A stretch of 64,000 bases of DNA. It comes from [Clostridium] methylpentosum DSM 5476. GTDB taxonomy: Bacteria; Bacillota; Clostridia; Oscillospirales; Ruminococcaceae. Shown in pieces: positions 8,204 to 18,100 of the stretch (position 1 is the stretch's first letter; every line of letters starts with the position of its first letter). The stretch is taken from the NCBI GenBank assembly GCA_000158655.1, contig EQ973339.1, positions 303,983 through 367,982 of the forward strand. Reading direction: 5' to 3'. The notes below the pieces were generated by a model that made no database searches, was not told the origin of the DNA, and saw only the letters and a list, made by a program, of their open reading frames with translations. Position numbers and translations under genes: made by a program.

Positions 8204-8539
8204 TTACTCCTCGCTTTCATAGTCGATCAGCAGGTCGTCAATGTCGAGCAGAAATTCCGATATAAACTGCTTGATTGCGTCTGGGTAGGGTTCAAGCTCG
8301 ATAATATCAAGCGGAGTTTCGACGGCAATTAAATCGTATACTGCAAGAATAAGGCTGTAGGCTTCGGTTTCATTGCCTGTGGAGCTGAGCGTCTCAAGAA
8401 CCGACCTTATTTTTCGGACAGTATCCAATGTGCCGGCGACTTCACGCAATCCGTCCCAAAAGGGAGCAGAGTATGCACCGGATACATTGCTGATAAGTTC
8501 GATTTTTGCGGGGCTTAGGGTGTTGTTTTCGTTATACAT
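8204..8539 (-). CDS. Acidic hypothetical protein
   Basis: A 111-residue acidic protein with no family I can name. It begins MYNENNTLSPAKIEL, is predicted mostly helical, and ends in an acidic tail (LLDIDDLLIDYESEE). The ATG at 8539 follows GGAGGTACTAAA, so translation is likely. A hairpin CTGTATCGG/CCGATACAG at 8158-8180 lies just downstream. It stands between remnants on the left and the tRNA-Ser fragment on the right, so it belongs to the chromosome or to an older element outside the conjugative element. Confidence 0.6.
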   Translation of the reverse strand: MYNENNTLSPAKIELISNVSGAYSAPFWDGLREVAGTLDTVRKIRSVLETLSSTGNETEAYSLILAVYDLIAVETPLDIIELEPYPDAIKQFISEFLLDIDDLLIDYESEE

Positions 8540-8734
8540 TTTAGTACCTCCAAATTATAATGGTTATGTAACGCCCCGTATTTTCTTATGTCCTTTTATA
8601 TCGCTTTACTCGATTTGATAACATTTTTACAACAATTCGAGCTTTTGTCATGTTTTAAGACCTTGCAAGTAATAGGTGTTTTACCGCCGTGTTATCTTGA
8701 AAATCGTGATAACAATAGTCTGAAAATAACAAAA

Positions 8735-8757
8735 CGGCAGGAATTTTGTTCCTGCCG
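8735..8757 (-). terminator. Second terminator downstream of the tRNA-Ser 3' end
   Basis: CGGCAGGAA and TTCCTGCCG form a 9-bp stem around TTTTG. On the minus strand it is followed by TTTTGTTATTTT, a clear U-tract. It lies in the direction of tRNA-Ser transcription. Confidence 0.75.
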
Positions 8758-8779
8758 TAAAACTTATTCGGGTATGGAA

Positions 8780-8810
8780 AACCCGCATAAACACTGGATT
8801 TATGCGGGTT
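8780..8810 (-). terminator. Terminator directly downstream of the tRNA-Ser 3' end
   Basis: AACCCGCATAAA (8780-8791) and TTTATGCGGGTT (8799-8810) form a perfect 12-bp stem with a 7-base loop. The minus strand continues with TTCC. It starts six bases after the encoded CCA, as expected for a native tRNA terminator. Confidence 0.75.
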
Positions 8811-8815
8811 TCCGA

Positions 8816-8874
8816 TGGCGGAGTGGGTGGGATTCGAACCCACGGTACCGTGAGGTACAACTGATTTCGAGTCA
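8816..8874 (-). tRNA. tRNA-Ser(CGA) 3' fragment, probable attachment site
   Basis: On the minus strand this reads from the 3' end of the anticodon stem 5' arm through loop CTCGAAA (anticodon CGA at 8869-8867), a long serine-type variable arm, the T arm GTGGG-TTCGAAT-CCCAC, acceptor strand CCACTCC, discriminator G and encoded CCA. The 5' half (acceptor GGAGTGG, D arm) is missing: pairing of the anticodon stem stops after TGA, and the DNA beyond 8874 is unrelated. Tyrosine recombinases that insert into tRNA genes leave just such a 3' duplicate at the far end of the element, so this is a candidate att site with the element to the right. Confidence 0.85.
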
Positions 8875-8925
8875 TTTCCCCCTTGTGATTTTTGGTGGAA
8901 ATTAAGCGAAGATGGAAGTACACAA

Positions 8926-8974
8926 CGGAAGCCCAAAAGCTGCGGTATACTGCGGATTTTGGCTTCCGTTTTTC
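8926..8974 (+). terminator. Strong hairpin with T-tract inside the element boundary
   Basis: CGGAAGCC (8926-8933) plus AAAA pairs with TTTT plus GGCTTCCG (8961-8968), followed by TTTTTCGTTTTT. It would stop plus-strand transcripts entering the element from the tRNA side. Confidence 0.7.
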
Positions 8975-9220
8975 GTTTTTATTTGAACCCACAGGGCTTT
9001 CCGAGTTCTTCCCATTTTTGCCCCGAATTATGACCGGAGGATAGAACAAGGATAGAACTGGATGCCAGATTGGGGGTATTCACACCCATACCATTTCACG
9101 AAAATGCAAATCACCATTTTGATTAGACAACTTGATCTTATTTGAACCCACTTCAAAATCCAATATTTTACACGCCAGTGAAGTACCTCACCTACCAATG
9201 ACAGATGAACAAGAAAGTGA
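8975..9220. other. Element left-end DNA without a gene
   Basis: About 245 bases between the terminator and the first HTH gene. I see no integrase, no clear promoter and no convincing frame. It should contain the promoter for the parA/parB run. If an integrase gene exists it must lie beyond the right edge of the window. Confidence 0.4.
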
Positions 9221-9760
9221 GTGCTGCACATGGATTTGACTAAGTATTACCCCGACATCGTCGCAAAGTATCCCGCCTATGTAACCAAACGGGAACTATG
9301 CGAGATCTGCCACATCTGTCCCAAGACCGCCTACAATTTGGAGCAACAAGGTGAGATTCCCTACACCATTGAGCAAAACCACCTGATCCGTAGCCACAAA
9401 ATCAAGCTGACGGACATTCTTGCCTATCTCTATCGGCGTGAGTGCAGACAGGAAGCAGACAGTCCCTATATCTGTGCTATGAGAACATTCTATGACGAAC
9501 ACCTCCCTCCCTACTCAGACCTACTTTCCGTAAAGGATATTCAGCAGATCACAGGCTTTTCGTCCTCGGCAATCGTGCGGTGGATCAGCACAGGGATTCT
9601 GAAGGCTTTCCAGCCTGGAAAGCAGTACACCGTCCCAAAGGATTTTATGCTGGACTTTCTGATAAGCCCATATTACCGCCGTATCCGCCGAAAGTCCCCT
9701 CTCCAAAAGGAATTGATGGATACATTTGAGCGTCTGTGGCAGGAAAAAGGAGGCGAGTAA
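9221..9760 (+). CDS. Helix-turn-helix (excisionase-like) protein, copy 1
   Basis: A 179-residue protein with two helix-turn-helix modules of the MerR/excisionase type. The first (about residues 20-70, VTKRELCEICHICPKTAYNL) and the second (about 98-140, LLSVKDIQQITGFSSSAIVRW) each read as a sequence-specific DNA-binding unit followed by a beta-wing. Start is GTG at 9221 or ATG at 9230; no strong ribosome site decides between them. It is followed after one base by a diverged tandem copy. First in line before parA and parB, it is probably a partition or replication accessory protein, or a regulator of the element. An excision factor is also possible. Confidence 0.65.
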   Translation: MLHMDLTKYYPDIVAKYPAYVTKRELCEICHICPKTAYNLEQQGEIPYTIEQNHLIRSHKIKLTDILAYLYRRECRQEADSPYICAMRTFYDEHLPPYSDLLSVKDIQQITGFSSSAIVRWISTGILKAFQPGKQYTVPKDFMLDFLISPYYRRIRRKSPLQKELMDTFERLWQEKGGE

Positions 9761-9761
9761 T

Positions 9762-10337
9762 GTGGCACAGGTATCCAAGTATCGCTATTTGCTGAATCAG
9801 TACCCAGAAACAGTCCAAAAAGAGCAATTCCGCATTATCTGTCATATCAGCAAACGCACAGCTCGTTATCTGCTGCAATCCGGTCTGGTTCCCTGCGTAC
9901 AGAGCGGGAAAAAGACCCGGAATTACACCATAAAGATGAAAGACATAGTTCGCTACCTTGAGCGCAGGGAAATCCACCCCGAAAAATACAAACTTCCCCC
10001 CGGCTCATATAGCGGGACATACGCAGTCAAGCCCCTGCTTCCCGAATCTGTGACAACGGAGGAACTGCGAAAATACTACATAGAGAGTTTCCGGGACATT
10101 CCCGACATAGTTTCCACGAGAGAGGCCGCGGAATTAACAGGCGCCACGGCATCTACGGTCGCAAAATGGATCAGAACGAAAAAGCTAAAAGCTCTTTCAC
10201 ATGGTCCGGCATTTATCATCCCGAAGGTCAATCTGATCGACTTTATGGCCAGTGACGCATACTTGAACAAACGCTTGAAATCACAAAAATTCCACGAAAA
10301 TATAGGAGGTTTTCTATCATGGAAAGCGGGAAAATAA
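9762..10337 (+). CDS. Helix-turn-helix (excisionase-like) protein, copy 2
   Basis: A 191-residue paralogue of the preceding protein, with the same plan: an N-terminal HTH (KEQFRIICHISKRTARYLLQ) and a second one near residue 116 (VSTREAAELTGATASTVAKW). The start is GTG at 9762 after AAGGAGGCGAGTAAT; the longer frame from 9726 has no ribosome site. It overlaps parA by 19 bases, so the two are translationally linked. Tandem duplicated HTH proteins upstream of ParA suggest that they bind the partition site or control the operon. I cannot assign a family name with certainty. Confidence 0.7.
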   Translation: MAQVSKYRYLLNQYPETVQKEQFRIICHISKRTARYLLQSGLVPCVQSGKKTRNYTIKMKDIVRYLERREIHPEKYKLPPGSYSGTYAVKPLLPESVTTEELRKYYIESFRDIPDIVSTREAAELTGATASTVAKWIRTKKLKALSHGPAFIIPKVNLIDFMASDAYLNKRLKSQKFHENIGGFLSWKAGK

Positions 10338-11101
10338 TTGTTGTAGCCAACCAGAAAGGTGGGGTAGCCAAGACCAGCACGGTCCGAAATCTGTCCTATG
10401 CGCTGGCCGAGATGGGCAAGAAGGTCTTGGTAGTTGACTTTGACCCCCAGTATAACCTCACCACCAGTTTCGGTGTCCTGCCGACCCAGGCGCCCTATAA
10501 TACCGGGACCCTTATCACCAATCTGCTTCTGGACGAATCTCTGCCGGATACCAATGAGTTCATCCAGAAAATCGGCTCTGTGGACTTGATCCCTTCCAGC
10601 CGATCTCTCACCGTTGCGGAGGCAAATCTGCTGATGACGCCGGACAGCAATGACTATCTGGCCGCTCTGCTGAACCCTCTGCGGCTGTCCTACGATTACA
10701 TTATCGTGGACACCAACCCCTCTCTTGGCTCGTTGACCATCAACGCTTTAACGGCTGCCGACGAGGTAATCATCCCGATTGACCCGGAACTGTTCGCTCT
10801 GACCGGTTTGCAGGCGTTGGTGGACACCATCAAGAAAATCAAGCGGAAATTAAATCCCAGCATTGAGATCGACGGCATCCTGTTCACCAAATGCCACAAG
10901 CGGACGAACCTGTATCGCCGTACATACGGTCAGGTCACAAAGGCGTTTCAATCGCTCCCCATCTTCAACTGTCAGATTCCCTACACGGTCAAGGTTGGGG
11001 ATGCAAACAGCTACGGAATGAGCGTCATGGAACTGGAGCAGGCAAACCCCGCCTCTCTTGCCTATCTGGAACTTGCAAAGGAGGTGCTGGCAAATGCCTA
11101 A
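10319..11101 (+). CDS. parA: ParA/Soj-type partition ATPase
   Basis: A 260-residue Walker-type ATPase that binds DNA with ATP and positions the ParB-loaded element. The deviant Walker A motif KGGVAKTS lies at residues 14-21, the switch region VLVVDFDPQYNLT near 37-49, and the Walker B-like IIVDTNPSLGS near 128. The ATG at 10319 follows AGGAGGTTTTCTATC. It overlaps parB by 8 bases. Partition genes on an integrating element usually stabilise the excised circle while it replicates. Confidence 0.95.
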   Translation: MESGKIIVVANQKGGVAKTSTVRNLSYALAEMGKKVLVVDFDPQYNLTTSFGVLPTQAPYNTGTLITNLLLDESLPDTNEFIQKIGSVDLIPSSRSLTVAEANLLMTPDSNDYLAALLNPLRLSYDYIIVDTNPSLGSLTINALTAADEVIIPIDPELFALTGLQALVDTIKKIKRKLNPSIEIDGILFTKCHKRTNLYRRTYGQVTKAFQSLPIFNCQIPYTVKVGDANSYGMSVMELEQANPASLAYLELAKEVLANA

Positions 11102-12134
11102 AATCAATCCGCGCATCAAGTCCATTGACGATCTTCTGGGCTTGGATGCCGCAGAAGAAAGCCCTATTGAACCTACCCCTTCCGTATCCTTGCCGACCAA
11201 GAATACCATCATCACCCTTCCCCCGCAGGCCATTCGCGCTTTCCGAGGTCATCCGTTCCGGCTGTATGAGGGCGACCGGCTCAATGATCTGGTAGAAAGC
11301 ATTTCGGAACATGGGGTCCTGAATCCCGCCATCATCCGCAAGATCGAACGGGATGAAGATGGCTTTGAGTATGAAATGCTGGCCGGTCATAACCGGCAGA
11401 ACGCCGCAGCCATTGCAAACCGTGAACTTCCCTGTATCGTCAAGGAAAATCTCTCCGATGAAGATGCTTGGATTTATGTGATCGAAACCAATGTCCTGCA
11501 ACGCTCCTTCTCCGAAATGCTGCCCTCTGAAAAAGCGGCGGTGCTGACTCTGCGCTATTCCAAAATGATCTGTCAGGGGCGCCGGAACGATATTGTCGAG
11601 GAGTTGAAACGGCTTGAAAACCCTGATGAAATCAGGGAAAACGGGACTTGTGGCATCGAGTGCCACAAGTCGAAAAGCCGTGATGTAGTGGGCGCAGAAT
11701 ATGACCTGAAAGGCCGTGCTGTTGCAAACTATCTCCGCATCAATGAGTTGATTACTCCACTGAAAAGGCGAATTGATGATGGCGAGTTCCCGATTGTGGT
11801 AGCTGTGCAGCTCTCTTATCTGACCGAGCAGGAACAGCAGATGGTTGACGATGTGCTTTCGGGAAGCGAGTACAAGGTCAATGAGGGAAAGGTTGTCCTG
11901 CTGCGGGAATATACCGGAAAGCTGACTCCGGAGCGTACCGAACAGATTTTGTCCGGCGAGTTTAACCGGAAACCCAAGAAAACCACGGCTACGGCGTTCA
12001 AGGTCAAACCGGCGATTTACAAGAAATATTTTACCGCCAGCATCAGCCAGAAAGAGTTCGACAGCATTGTGGACGAGGCGCTTGCCCTCTACTTTGCTCA
12101 GAAAGGACAGGAGTCCGAGCAAGAGGCCGGATAA
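11094..12134 (+). CDS. parB: ParB/Spo0J-type partition protein
   Basis: A 346-residue ParB-family protein. The ParB N-terminal nuclease/CTPase fold begins near residue 40 (ITLPPQAIRAFRGHPFRLYE) and includes the GHNRQNAAAIAN box (about 98-109), equivalent to the CTP-binding GERR motif; a KorB/HTH region follows (about 140-240). The start is ATG at 11094 after AAAGGAGGTGCTGGCAA. It partners the ParA encoded 5'. The GHNR version of the box is common in conjugative elements. A centromere site is not obvious; it may lie between 8975 and 9220 or within the operon. Confidence 0.93.
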   Translation: MPKINPRIKSIDDLLGLDAAEESPIEPTPSVSLPTKNTIITLPPQAIRAFRGHPFRLYEGDRLNDLVESISEHGVLNPAIIRKIERDEDGFEYEMLAGHNRQNAAAIANRELPCIVKENLSDEDAWIYVIETNVLQRSFSEMLPSEKAAVLTLRYSKMICQGRRNDIVEELKRLENPDEIRENGTCGIECHKSKSRDVVGAEYDLKGRAVANYLRINELITPLKRRIDDGEFPIVVAVQLSYLTEQEQQMVDDVLSGSEYKVNEGKVVLLREYTGKLTPERTEQILSGEFNRKPKKTTATAFKVKPAIYKKYFTASISQKEFDSIVDEALALYFAQKGQESEQEAG

Positions 12135-12174
12135 CCGGCCGTAATCACCAATACAGGAAGGAGGTCAGATACCG

Positions 12175-15100
12175 TTGAGAAATGATGAACGCCTGCGGAC
12201 GATATATGAAGTCATGGCTCCCTATATTGTCCGAAATGAACACAACTGGCGGGATTATCTGGCATTTGCATCGCAGTTCCATAAGCACAGTTTTGACAAC
12301 ATACTTCTTGTGTACGCACAGGACGAGGATGTTTCGATTCTGGCAACACGAAAGCAATGGGCCACCATAGGCAGAAATTTGATTCCCCGTGCAAAGGGCG
12401 TAGCCGTTTGCGTCTACCGGAATGCCAAACTCACTCTTGACTATCTCTTTGATGTAAGCCAAACTACTGGCAAAGAGATTCATCCTACGGACTGGCAGCT
12501 TTCCGATGAAATGAAAACGGCCCTGACCGAGCGCCTGTCGTATGCACACGGTTTCCCCAAGCAGGATTTTCCCCAAGCGCTGTATGCGATGGCAAGCGAA
12601 TCTGTCGCAGAGAATTACAACCACTTTTTGCAGGAACTCAAGCAGGAAACCAAAGGCCATTTGTTCACCGAGATCCCGGCCGGTGGTTTTGAAGCCCAAT
12701 ACATCCAGCTTTTGACCGACAGCATTTCTTATTTCATCGGCAAAAAGTGTCACCTGCTGGATGAAGAAATCCAGTTGAGTGACGGCATGGCGACGGTCAG
12801 CCATTTTAATACACTCCCGCTGGTTGCACATCTGGGTACGGTAGTAACCGCCCTTTCCAAAGGTATCCTGTTAGAAGTAGAACGGAACATCAAGATTATC
12901 AATCGTGAAAGGATGGCACAACATGAGCAAACCGAATATCAATCTGAAATACAGGGAGCAGGACGGGATGATGCTTCCCGATCTGCAAATCTCCAACAGC
13001 AGCGAAGCAGATCAGCCTCTGGGCAGGTACGGCCGGATGGCCCTGGAATACCTCAGAGAGAATCACCCGGAGCGATTTACGACTTTGAAAATGGATGGCA
13101 GTCTGATGGAGATCATGCACCGGGTACAGGACGAGGCGACCGAGAAGATCGAAGCCCTGACGCAGCAAATGCTCCAGCAGGAGCCGCTTCCGCAGACCGA
13201 GGGCATCATGGAGCGGACGCGACACCTGAACAGTCTGAAACTGATGGCGGAGGAAACCGTACTCCAGAGCGTAGTCCTGATTCCCCGCTGACCGAAGAAC
13301 AGCCAAATACAGAAGTGGTGCCGAGCGCCGCACCTGTGGGAGAGCCGTCTGAAAAGGACGGCTCTTTTTCTGTTCCTGCGGAACAACCGACACGCCATTT
13401 TACCGATGCAGAAGTCCGGCGCAATTATGAGTACATCCTGACCAGCACCAATCTATACCCCCCAGAGCTGCACAGCGCGGTTCGCAGCGTATTGTCAGAA
13501 CCGCCGCTCAATCCTGACTGGTCAGACAAAGGGCGGCAGATTGCGGCTCTCTTTACTCCCTATGGCGACCGTGAATATCAGGGCGATTTTCTCTATCGTA
13601 CCCGGTTGCATGGTGAAGATGGCATTTCATTTTTCTTTGATGAAGGCTATACCTACATTCCCTGGAACGGGCTGGCGTTTTTACTGGATGCCATGATCGA
13701 GGATGGCGACTATCCCAATCCTGTTGTAGAGGAGCAACCTGACCCCATCGGGGATTATAACATCCCTGATGAAGTTGATGAAATGGGCGGTCCTCACCGG
13801 CAAATGACCATTGGAGAAGCGGATTTTGATTATGTTCTGGATGCTGTTGCCTATGAAGCCGGAGAAACCGTAGTGGAACCGGTCAAGCCGCAGGCGATTG
13901 TTCAAATGGAAAACGACACGCCAGCAGCCGGTGACGAGCCTGCATCCGTTCCTGACGAAAATCCCCCTGTTGTTGTGGAGGCCCCCGAAACGGCTCTCCC
14001 CACAGATACAGCGGAGCAGCCTACACCGCCGCCCGTCAAAGGAAACACGACGGCGCACAAGAATTTCCGCCGCTTTCAAGAGTTGTTCCCGGAGATTGTG
14101 TCCGGTCAATATGAGTATCTGCGGCTGGAGGCCGGAGAAGCCTACTATCCTCTGGTCATTCACCATAAATACGGTTCCCATTACTGCATGGAGCATTACT
14201 ATATGCAGAACGGCGACCGGATGTATGACCCTTATATGGACTTCCAAATCGACAAAGAGGCTGGGACACTTCGGGCTTTCAGTTATGAGAACAGCGGCAT
14301 TGGTGTATATAACGAGGCTGATCCCGACGACCCCGCATACGAGAAAGCAATCAACGGGTTCAACAGTTTCTTTGCCACCTGGCTGAACAATATCCGCAGC
14401 CAAGGCTATGAGCCGGTGCGGGCCTCTATGATGGTCAACGATGAAGAAGTCGATGTGGATTTGCGCCCGGCTGCCGAAGCTGTTCCGGTCGTGGAAGAAG
14501 AACAGCCGGAGCAGCTCTCCCTTCTGTCCTTGGAAAAGAGTACGGAAGATCTGCTTGTTGAGCGTGTCATGCAAAGAGGCCCACTTACCGCAGGAAAAAA
14601 AGAACAAATCTACGAGTTTGCTCAGACCCACCCCACCGGATCAGAATTTACTACTTTCCTAAAAAAGCTATATGGATATGAAGGGTTCTTCGGTGATGAT
14701 ATGGGCGTGAAATACGCCATGTTCAATAGTGAAGGTGTCACTATCGAATGGCAAGATGAGCAGGGCGAAACACAGGAAACAAAGCTGTCCTGGGCGCGGG
14801 CTGCCGGTGTCGTGCAACGCCTGGTGGATGAAGGCCGCTATCTGGAAACCCCTGTTGTCAGTCTGCCGGAGCCGGAAACCGATGAGCCGCTTGAGGGAGA
14901 AACAGAACCGTATGATTACAGTTTTGAATATGGCCTTTTAGGGCGCCTCAAAGCGGACTGCGAGTATTTTCTAAGTGAAGGCCATCAGCACGAAAAGCAT
15001 TTGTGGGCGGGTAGCATCCATGCACAGATAGCTAAAATGCGAGAGCTGTATGATCTGCTCCCGGAAAAGCCGGAAGGGATAACCAAAGAAATAATTGACG

Positions 15101-18100
15101 ATTATGAAACCCGTATGGCTCCCTGGGAACACGATGAAGCAGAGGAAACACAGATTTTAGACGAAGCCCTGGACGCCCATCATGGGCAGATTGATATGCT
15201 GATGCAGGCGGTCCGAGGTGAGCTGACGGTTGGAACCATCCGGTACAGCATTTTTGAGGGGCGGCCCCATATCAGCATGATTGAAGTCTTGGAGGACTAC
15301 CGCCGCCAAGGTATCGCAACCCAGATGCTCCGCTATCTGCAAGGGCAATATCCCAATGAGGAAATTGTATGGGGGTATTTGACCGAGGATGGCTCGGCCC
15401 TGTATCAAGCCGTGGTGGATGAACAGCCCAATCCCGACTATCTCCGGGTACAAAATGACCTTGAAGATATTACGCGGGAATTTGACGCTTATGTGCGGCG
15501 CCTGGACGGTGGGGCTATTCTCTCCCCCCAAGAAGCTGCCGACATGGACGATCTGGAGGACACGCAATACCGGCTGGAAAAAGAGCTGGAAGAACTGCGC
15601 CCCATTCGCGCCTTTGTACGAATGGGCGATGGTACAGCAGCAGAGGCGCCCGCTGTTATGGATGAAGCCACCCCCACTGATCTGGCGCCCTTTCGTGAGC
15701 CACCTGCGGCGCCGCAGGTCGCCACACACAACTTCCGTTTTTCTGAGGACTATGACCTGTATCCAAGTGGAGCAAAAACCAAATATAAAAACAATGTCAT
15801 GGCAATCAAGCTGCTCAAGCAGATTGAGCTGGAAAAGCGGACAGCGACACCGGAAGAACAAATCATCCTTGCCCGTTATGTCGGATGGGGCGGGCTTGCC
15901 AATGCTTTCTCCAGTACGGCCTCTGGTTGGGAGAACGAATATCAGGAATTGAAGTCCCTGCTGACTGATGTGGAATACAAGGCAGCCATGAACTCCACCA
16001 TCACAGCCTACTACACCGAGCCTGACCTGATCCGGCACATTTACCGCGCCCTAGAACGCTTTGGCTTTGAGGGCGGCCCTGACCGAAAAATCCTGGACCC
16101 CGGTATGGGAACCGGCAACTTCTATTCTGTGCTGCCGGAGCAGTTTCAAGGGAGCAAGCTGTTTGGCGTAGAGTTGGATTCCATCACCGGCAGAATCGCA
16201 AAGCAGCTTTATCCTGATGCGGATATTTCCATCATGGGATATGAAGCCACCAAATTTGAGGACAACAGCTTTGATGTGATTCTGGGCAATATCCCGTTCA
16301 ACTCCGTTAAAATCCATGACCGGCGCTACAATGACCTGAACCCGTACATCCATGACTATTTCTTCATCAAGTCCCTGGACCTTGCGAAACCGGGCGGCAT
16401 CATTGCCTTTATCACCAGCAAAGGAATTATGGATCGCAAGGACGAGAGCCTTCGGGAATATATCGCACGGCGGGCAGAGTTCATCGGTGCCATTCGCCTA
16501 CCCAACACAGCGTTCAAGCCTTTGGCGGGAACCGATGTAACAGCGGATGTTGTTTTCTTGAAAAAGAGAGTGCAGCCCATAGAACTTGATCGCGCGAATC
16601 TTCCGTCCTGGATTGAAACTGACCTGGACCGCAGTAAATGGATCGCCTATAACCGCTATTTCAAAGATAATCCCGAAATGCTCATGGGCGAGATGGTGAG
16701 CAGCCGGAATATGTACGGCAACGAAGATGGGACGGCCTGTGTTGCCCCGGAAGATTTTGACCTGAACCAGCATCTTACCCAAGCGGTTGACTCCCTGTAC
16801 GCCCGTTTCACAGCAGAGTCAGATGAAGAAATCGAGGCAGACGAACCGGAAGAAAGCAATACAGAGTATGAGGACGCTCCGGCCGGAACCAAAAACTTTA
16901 CCTATGTTGTGCGGAATGGCGAGATCTTCTTCTGTGAAAAAGATAAGCTGATCCCGCAGCCTTACACCGGCATGAAGGCCGAAAGAATCAAGGGACTGTG
17001 CGAAATCCGTACTGCGCTGCTGGAGGTTATCAACATCCAGTCCCATGAGTATGACCCGGTTGATCTCCAGAAAGTACAGGACACACTCAATCAGGTATAT
17101 GACCGCTTCGTTGCAAAGTATGGAGCCATCAACAACAAAGGAAACATCCTCGCTTTTTCTGATGATGACCAATTCCCCTTGCTGCGCTCTATCGAGGATG
17201 AGCGGAAAGACAAGACCGGTTGGGATAAATCAGCGATCTTCACCAAAGCCACCATCCGTCCTTTCCGTCAGGTCAACCATGCAGACACCGCCGAGGACGC
17301 CCTTCAAATCTGCCTGAATCACAAGCTGCGGGTGGATCTGCCCTATATGTCCTTCCTGACAGGAAAAGCCCCACAGGAGTTGGTGCAAGAGCTGGATACT
17401 CGCATCTATCTCAATCCCCAGAAATACTACGGTAATCCGCTGGAAGGATGGGAACTGGCAGAAGAATATCTCAGTGGTCATGTGCGGGATAAACTGCTCT
17501 ACGCACGTCAGAAGGCAGCAGAAGAACCGGAACTCTTTGCCCAGAATGTAGAGGCTTTGGAGGAAGTACAGCCGGAGCCGCTGACTCCTGCTGACATCGA
17601 AGTGAATATGGGTGCCATCTGGGTTCCCATTGAGTATTACCGCCAATTCATGTATGAAACCTTCCAGACCAGCGGATATGAAAAGGTCATCGAGGGCGGC
17701 GACAACCGACACCGCATTGACATTGAGTATTTCTCCTATACCACGACCTGGCGTGTCACCAATAAAAATGCGGAACCGGATTCCATAATGGTCAACCAGA
17801 CTTTCGGAACCAAGCGGAAAAATGCTTATGAGATTTTTGAGGATTGCCTTAATATGCAGTCCACTACTGTCCGTGACCGGCAGGAATACATCAACGAAAA
17901 GGGCAACAAGTCGGTTAAATATGTGGTCAACGCACAGGAAACCATGATTGCCCGTGCCAAGCAGCAACAGATTCAGGAAGCATTTGCGTCCTGGGTTTGG
18001 AAAGAACCGGAGCGCCGAGATAGGCTTCTGCGTATCTACAATGAAACCTTCAACACAGTTCGCCCCCGTGAGTTTGATGGGAGCCATCTCGTATTTCCCG

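Noticed and set aside
8816-8874. A complete tRNA-Ser gene.
   Set aside because: The acceptor 5' strand and D arm are absent beyond 8874, so it can only be a 3' fragment.
11025-12122. A 365-codon minus-strand frame opposite parB.
   Set aside because: ParB motifs on the plus strand account for the openness of the frame.
13681-14631. A 316-codon minus-strand open frame inside the giant gene.
   Set aside because: The composition is that of an antisense shadow and there is no start signal; unlike the tnpV frame it resembles no family.
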